From: Trifolium pratense
Lineage: Eukaryota > Streptophyta > Magnoliopsida > Fabales > Fabaceae
Assembly: GCF_020283565.1 (NCBI RefSeq)
Contig: NC_060060.1
Location: 41,230,001 to 41,294,000 of the forward strand
Direction: 5' to 3'
Length of the DNA: 64,000 nucleotides
This document shows positions 59,744 to 64,000 of the stretch, one piece after another (the first letter of the stretch is position 1; each line of letters starts with the position of its first letter). The notes below the pieces were generated by a model, which saw only the letters and a program-made list of their open reading frames with translations, was not told the origin of the DNA and ran no database searches. A program made the position numbers and the translations under genes.

Positions 59744-59897
59744 CAGACCCGGTTTTGGGCCAAGGCAACCAAGCCTCCAGCCCAGGGCCTCAAAAAAGTT
59801 GGGGCCTCAATTTTTTTTCTTTCAAACCCATCATTTAAAATATAGGTTAAGTATTTGTTCGGACAATTAATTTTACAAAAGACACCTTGGTCCATTG
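59744..59897. mobile_element. hAT-like element, unit 3, left fragment
   Basis: Starts CAGACCCGGTTTTGGGCC after ACCCTCCC, as in units 1 and 2, and is interrupted at 59898 by the second Sirevirus. Confidence 0.7.
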
Positions 59898-61019
59898 TGT
59901 TGGAACAAAATTGATTTAAAAATGTTTGCCCCTAAATCTATAAAGGTTTTGATGATAACAAAGTATTAATAAACAATTGGAAGGACTAAAAATTTATTTT
60001 TAAGTGCGCAGATATAAGCATCATATAAGCTCTGAGTTAAGTTCAGAGGATGTGAACTCAGAAGTTCACAAGCGCTCAGAAGATGTTGGACTTCAGAAGA
60101 TTCAACATTCAGAGGATGAAGACTTCAGAACTTCTTGTCTGTCTACAAGCTTCATCAACCTCTGAAGATCTCTTTGAAAGCTGTGAAAGATTCCTTTCAC
60201 CAGTCAACTCTTCTACCAATGGAGAAAAGGACCTTTCAAGTCTGATCAGCTCAGCTACCTCTGTTTTGTCTGTCCTATCTTGAGAACGTGGGTCTTCAGT
60301 TTTGTTAGCTGAATAAGGAAAGTCTTCTCTGCAGTAGTCAAAGTAACTGAAACTCTTTCTTAGTTTTGGATACAACCAAACTGCATCAAGACAGACTGCT
60401 TGAAGACAAAAGGTTATCAACTCCAACGGATCTTTTTGCAACGACTCTTTTCTAGTGGTATATATACTAGAAGATTCAGCTACAACACATATCATACAAT
60501 TATCAAGATTTGAACGTGCGCTGAACAAACTCTGAACTCTGTGATATACAAGCTCTGAACCTTTCTCAAGTGTTTTTGCACTTTAGCTAAATACTCTGTA
60601 ATATTTGTATTTGCTCTCTTTAGGTTCATCTAAGAGCATTTGTATATTTTTATATACTTTACCATTACTTGAGGAAACTTAAGCTTGTGTGCTTAAGTGT
60701 GTAACTTAAACTTGTGTGTTTAAGTGTGAAGTCTTAAGCTTGTGTGCTTGAGCATAGTTGTGAAGTCTCTTGCTTGTGTGCTTGAGCAGGTGTAATCTTG
60801 TGTGATTATAGTGAACTCCCTTGGAAGTGAAAGGGGACTGGACTACTCTCGTTTTGTGAGAGGAACCAGTATAAACTGCTTGTGTGTTTTTCTCTCTCTC
60901 TCTTGTTATTAGTTGTGTTATTTATCCGCTGCGAACGTAGTTGAGTTAAGAACTTGAAAAAGTTTTAACTTAGCTAAAACACAATTCAACCCCCCCCTTC
61001 TTGTGTTTTCACACCTTCA
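59898..61019 (+). repeat. 5' LTR of the second Sirevirus, about 1.12 kb
   Basis: Starts TGTTGGAACAAAATTG and ends ACACCTTCA before the primer site. TATATATA at 60459-60466 is the likely promoter box. It contains many CAGAAG/CTTCAGA motifs (60029-60165) and a repeated CTTAAGCTTGTGTGCTTAAG-type text at 60680-60800. Confidence 0.85.
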
Positions 61020-61089
61020 ATTGGCATCAGAGCACCTGGTCTGTTACTTTCACTTAACAGTGAGACAGTAAAGATCTTGTGAGAACACT

Positions 61090-63486
61090 ATGTCTGGAGG
61101 AGATGATAGTAGTACTAGAACTACTGGTGAAGGTGAGGCCAGTGGTGCTGGTGGTGGTCCTAGAAATGCTTTTGGTTATGACTACTTAAGTAATGAATCA
61201 CATGAACATAGTGGCAATAGAAAAGCCCCTATATTCAATGGTGATGCTTCATTATTTGAATGGTGGAAAGAGAGACTGTATAGCAATATTACTGCTATTG
61301 ATCATGAGTTGTGGGATTTGGTTGAGTTGGGAGTAACTTTTGAAAACTTGAATGAACATGGTAGGTTGTCCATGGAGAATAGAAAGTTACTCACACCAGC
61401 TAATCTAAAAATCTACACAAAACATCATAGAGTAAAGGATATTGTTGTTGGTGCTATTAGACATGAGGATTATGTCAGAATAGAGAACAAGTCTACTGCT
61501 AAATCTATCTTTGATTCTATGTGTGCTACCTATGATGGTAATGAAAAGGTTCAAGAGGCTAAAGCTAGTCTTTTGATAAGGCAATATGAACTTTTCACTA
61601 TGCAACAAGATGAAAACATTGAGACTATGTTTACAAGGTTTCAAATCCTTGTATCTGGTCTTAAAGCTCTTAAGAGAAGTTATTCAACCTATGACCATGT
61701 TCAGAAGATTCTGAGAAGTCTTCCTATTGCTTGGAGACCTAAGGTCACTGCAATAGAGGAAGCTCAAAATCTCAAGACTCTGAGTCTTGAAGCTCTGATA
61801 AGCAATCTCAGAAGCCATGAGATGGTTCTGGATGCTGACTCAGAAACTAAGAAGAAGTCTAAGTCAGTGGCTTTACAGTCAACTAAGACTACTTCTAAGG
61901 CTCTTAAGACTCAGCTTCTTGATATTGAAGAAGAATCTTCTGCTGATGGTCAAGAGGATGAGATGAATGAGGATGAGTTTGCTTTATTCACCAAGTTTCA
62001 GCAATGGAACAGATTTAACAAAAGAAATTTCAGAGGAGGTAACAGCTCCAGAAATTTTGTCAGCAAAAAGGATGATCAGAAGAATTGCTTCAACTGTAAG
62101 AAGCCTGGACACTTTATTGCTGATTGTCCAGAAATGTCTGCTAAAGACAAAAGCAAAAGATACAGCTCAAAGAAGCAACAATTCAAGAGCAAATTGAAAA
62201 AGAGTCTGATGGCTACTTTTGAAGAGCTATCATCTGAGGAAGAAGTTGAGGAAGAAGAAGAGGCAAATCTAGCCCTGATGGCTTCAGCTGACTCAGATGT
62301 AGACTCAGACGATGAATCAGAATCAGATTCAGAAGTAACTGATGAGGTATTTTCTGACTGCTCTAAATCTCAACTTATAACTGCACTTAACAAGGTCATT
62401 GAGAAACATCTCAGAGTGCTAAGTAAACAAAAAGTTTTACAAGAAAAGCTTAACACTCTGACTGAGCAAGCAGAACATTTTCAAGGTCTATATCAAGAAA
62501 CTCTGAATAGAGTAGATGACTTTGAAAAGGGTTGTGCTGTTTGTCACAAACCTATTGATGAGCAGGAAATAGCTCTTCAACAGTTTGTGCATCTCAACCT
62601 TGGGAAGAGCAAAGCTGCTAATAGAATTTATAATGTCTTGAGACATAGAGGAGAAGGACTTGGCTATGAATATGGTAGAACATATTCAAAGCTGAAGACC
62701 TTTGCCAAAAAGGTTGGAAAATCTTGGGTTTATTATGTTGTTCCACCAAGTGAAGAGGGAAAGAATCCTGGCATTTGTGAAAATGACAATGATGATCTGA
62801 GTGATTTAGAAGCTGATAGCTCAGAGGAACCTAGTCCCTCAGGATCTGGAAAGAAAAGTTCAGAAGATAGAAGTTGTTCAGAACCTGAGAACATTAGTTC
62901 AGAAGTTCTGAAAGCTTCAACATCTGAGACTTCAAATTCTGGATTCAAAGGAACTTCAGTACCTGAAGCAAGTCAACCTAAAACATCAGAAGTTTTTAAA
63001 AAAAAAAATTCTAAATCTCAGATGAAGTACAAGACTCAGACTATTTATGATTCTAGAGTCAGTAGATATAATCAATCAGAAAATGGGATTGATAATAGAT
63101 ACAAACCCTGGAATCATAAACAATCCAAATCTTGGAACAATGACAGATTTCAAACAAAGAAAAGATTTCAAAAAGGTTATTATTCCAAACCAAGGTCTTT
63201 CTCTAACACTAGACAACATAATAAGCATGTTTGGACTAACAAGCGTGGACCCAGAAGATGGGTACCAAAAGCTGAAATTATGTATCATTCAGATTTACCA
63301 ACTAGGAAAGGATATGTCCTACCTAGAGTTTGGAAACAAGTTCTATGCAAAGGAAGAAGGGCTTATGTCCTTGACCAATGGCTGACAAGTTCTCAAGTGA
63401 ACAATCAGAACTTGATCAATGAAGAGGAAGAATATTGGGATGACTTTATCATTAACTGTGATAAAGAGTTCCATCGTAGTGATTAA
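61090..63486 (+). CDS. Gag protein of the second Sirevirus, 798 aa
   Basis: ATG 61090, 71 bases after the LTR. The N-terminal gag core (about 45-260) holds FNGDASLFEWWKERLYSN and [18 protein letters not shown]. The CCHC knuckle CFNCKKPGHFIADC is at about 333-346. Then follow an acidic stretch (EELSSEEEVEEEEEANLALM), a coiled-coil-like part (about 435-480), CxxC-type CAVCHKPI, a Ser/Glu-rich part and a basic C-terminal tail rich in K, R, N and Y. It forms the particle that packages element RNA. It ends at TAA 63484-63486; pol opens in another frame from 63483. Intact. Confidence 0.9.
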   Translation: MSGGDDSSTRTTGEGEASGAGGGPRNAFGYDYLSNESHEHSGNRKAPIFNGDASLFEWWKERLYSNITAIDHELWDLVELGVTFENLNEHGRLSMENRKLLTPANLKIYTKHHRVKDIVVGAIRHEDYVRIENKSTAKSIFDSMCATYDGNEKVQEAKASLLIRQYELFTMQQDENIETMFTRFQILVSGLKALKRSYSTYDHVQKILRSLPIAWRPKVTAIEEAQNLKTLSLEALISNLRSHEMVLDADSETKKKSKSVALQSTKTTSKALKTQLLDIEEESSADGQEDEMNEDEFALFTKFQQWNRFNKRNFRGGNSSRNFVSKKDDQKNCFNCKKPGHFIADCPEMSAKDKSKRYSSKKQQFKSKLKKSLMATFEELSSEEEVEEEEEANLALMASADSDVDSDDESESDSEVTDEVFSDCSKSQLITALNKVIEKHLRVLSKQKVLQEKLNTLTEQAEHFQGLYQETLNRVDDFEKGCAVCHKPIDEQEIALQQFVHLNLGKSKAANRIYNVLRHRGEGLGYEYGRTYSKLKTFAKKVGKSWVYYVVPPSEEGKNPGICENDNDDLSDLEADSSEEPSPSGSGKKSSEDRSCSEPENISSEVLKASTSETSNSGFKGTSVPEASQPKTSEVFKKKNSKSQMKYKTQTIYDSRVSRYNQSENGIDNRYKPWNHKQSKSWNNDRFQTKKRFQKGYYSKPRSFSNTRQHNKHVWTNKRGPRRWVPKAEIMYHSDLPTRKGYVLPRVWKQVLCKGRRAYVLDQWLTSSQVNNQNLINEEEEYWDDFIINCDKEFHRSD

Positions 63487-63524
63487 AGTTGTTTCTCATA
63501 CAGCCTATCACTCAAAGAAGTATC

Positions 63525-64000
63525 ATGAATCATTCATGGTATCTGGATAGTGGGTGTTCAAGGCACATGACTGGTGACAAACAACTGTTTTCCAAGCTAA
63601 CCATGAAAGAAGGAGGTTCTGTTGGCTTTGGAGGTAATCAGAAAGGAAAGATAATAGGTACAGGTACAGTAGGTAATTCCTCCCTATCTATTAATGATGT
63701 TTGGTTAGTTGATGGACTTAAGCATAATCTATTGAGCATAAGTCAATTTTGCGACAATGGTTATGTAGTTGTCTTTAATAAGGAATCATGTACTGTGTCT
63801 AAACAATCTGATAACACCATGATTTTCAAAGGTCTGAGAAAGAACAATGTTTATAAAATTAATCTTTCTGATTTGAATGAACAAAAAGTGATGTGTCTTT
63901 TGACCTTGAGTGAAGAAAAATGGATCTGGCATAAGAGGTTAGGCCATGCTAACTGGAGGTTAATCTCTAAGCTTAGTAAGCTTGACCTTGTCAGAGGTTT
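63525..64000 (+). CDS. Pol of the second Sirevirus, N-terminal part (protease and integrase zinc region), cut by window end
   Basis: The first in-frame ATG is 63525 ([17 protein letters not shown]), but the frame is open from 63483, overlapping the gag end by four bases in a different frame, so frameshifting from gag is possible. DSGCS is the aspartic protease site. Further on, LVDGLKHNLLSISQFCDNG and IWHKRLGHAN mark the start of the integrase zinc-binding region. No stop before the window end. Confidence 0.85.
   Translation, partial: MNHSWYLDSGCSRHMTGDKQLFSKLTMKEGGSVGFGGNQKGKIIGTGTVGNSSLSINDVWLVDGLKHNLLSISQFCDNGYVVVFNKESCTVSKQSDNTMIFKGLRKNNVYKINLSDLNEQKVMCLLTLSEEKWIWHKRLGHANWRLISKLSKLDLVRG

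Larger units (their letters stand above)
48406..59897 (+). repeat. Tandem unit 3, left part, interrupted by a Sirevirus
   Basis: Begins like units 1 and 2, is split at 49006 by the Sirevirus, resumes at 58385 with the MADS-box pseudogene, and is cut again inside the hAT-like element by a second Sirevirus at 59898. The STP gene of this unit, if present, lies right of the window. Confidence 0.88.
59898..64000 (+). mobile_element. Second Sirevirus (plus strand), 5' part only
   Basis: 5' LTR 59898-61019, then primer site TTGGCATCAGAGCACC at 61021-61036 (tRNA-Met type), gag ORF and the start of pol; the window ends inside pol. The junction with the hAT-like element is clear on the left, with a candidate 5-bp duplication CATTG at 59893-59897; the right end is not visible. 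It belongs to a different family from Sirevirus 1 (different LTR, gag and pol frame layout). Confidence 0.9.

Overview
The window is plant nuclear DNA and almost certainly comes from a papilionoid legume of the Medicago/Trifolium/Pisum group. Genes are split by AT-rich GT-AG introns, intergenic DNA is AT-rich and full of LTR retrotransposons, and the NRPD1, NUP50, CBF/DREB1 and STP proteins read like legume homologues. Exon borders were set by eye from splice sites, reading frame and family knowledge; no search was run. No prokaryotic features, CRISPR arrays or rRNA genes were seen.

Layout. 1-10,550 (minus): NRPD1, the RNA polymerase IV largest subunit, 13 coding exons visible, 3' end cut by the window. 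11,950-14,509: a young non-autonomous Gypsy/Tat-like element with a gag remnant and an antisense ORF. 15,286-16,363: a Mutator-like element with long terminal inverted repeats. 18,762-24,006 (minus): a complete nine-exon NUP50-type nucleoporin gene. 25,468-26,118 and 28,221-28,901 (minus): two tandem CBF/DREB1 genes. From 30,218 to the right end: three direct copies of a roughly 5.9 kb unit. Each complete unit carries a short type I MADS-box gene followed by an STP-type monosaccharide transporter gene. Unit 1 is intact. Units 2 and 3 share a nonsense codon in the MADS gene, and the transporter of unit 3 lies beyond the window.

The array is interrupted by nested mobile elements with readable target sites. 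Unit 2 holds a roughly 1.04 kb Helitron (36,801-43,150) carrying a 5.3 kb Tork/Tnt1-like Copia element (37,209-42,516). Unit 3 holds a complete Sirevirus (49,006-58,384) with LTRs that look identical, an unbroken 1645-codon gag-pol ORF and a 750-codon envelope-like ORF. It also holds the 5' half of a second Sirevirus in the opposite orientation (59,898 to the end), inserted in an older hAT-like element present in all three units.

The host genes do not form one pathway. NRPD1 makes the transcripts that start RNA-directed DNA methylation, which normally silences elements like those filling the rest of the window. CBF/DREB1 genes are cold-response regulators, NUP50 acts at the nuclear pore and STPs import hexoses. 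The most notable observations are a tobamovirus-type UAG-CAG-UUA readthrough context between pol and the envelope-like ORF, a short motif recurring through that Sirevirus in several protein contexts, an in-frame stop-free GC-AG intron in NRPD1, CBF proteins with an altered AP2 domain, and a perfect 50-bp-arm palindrome in unit 3.
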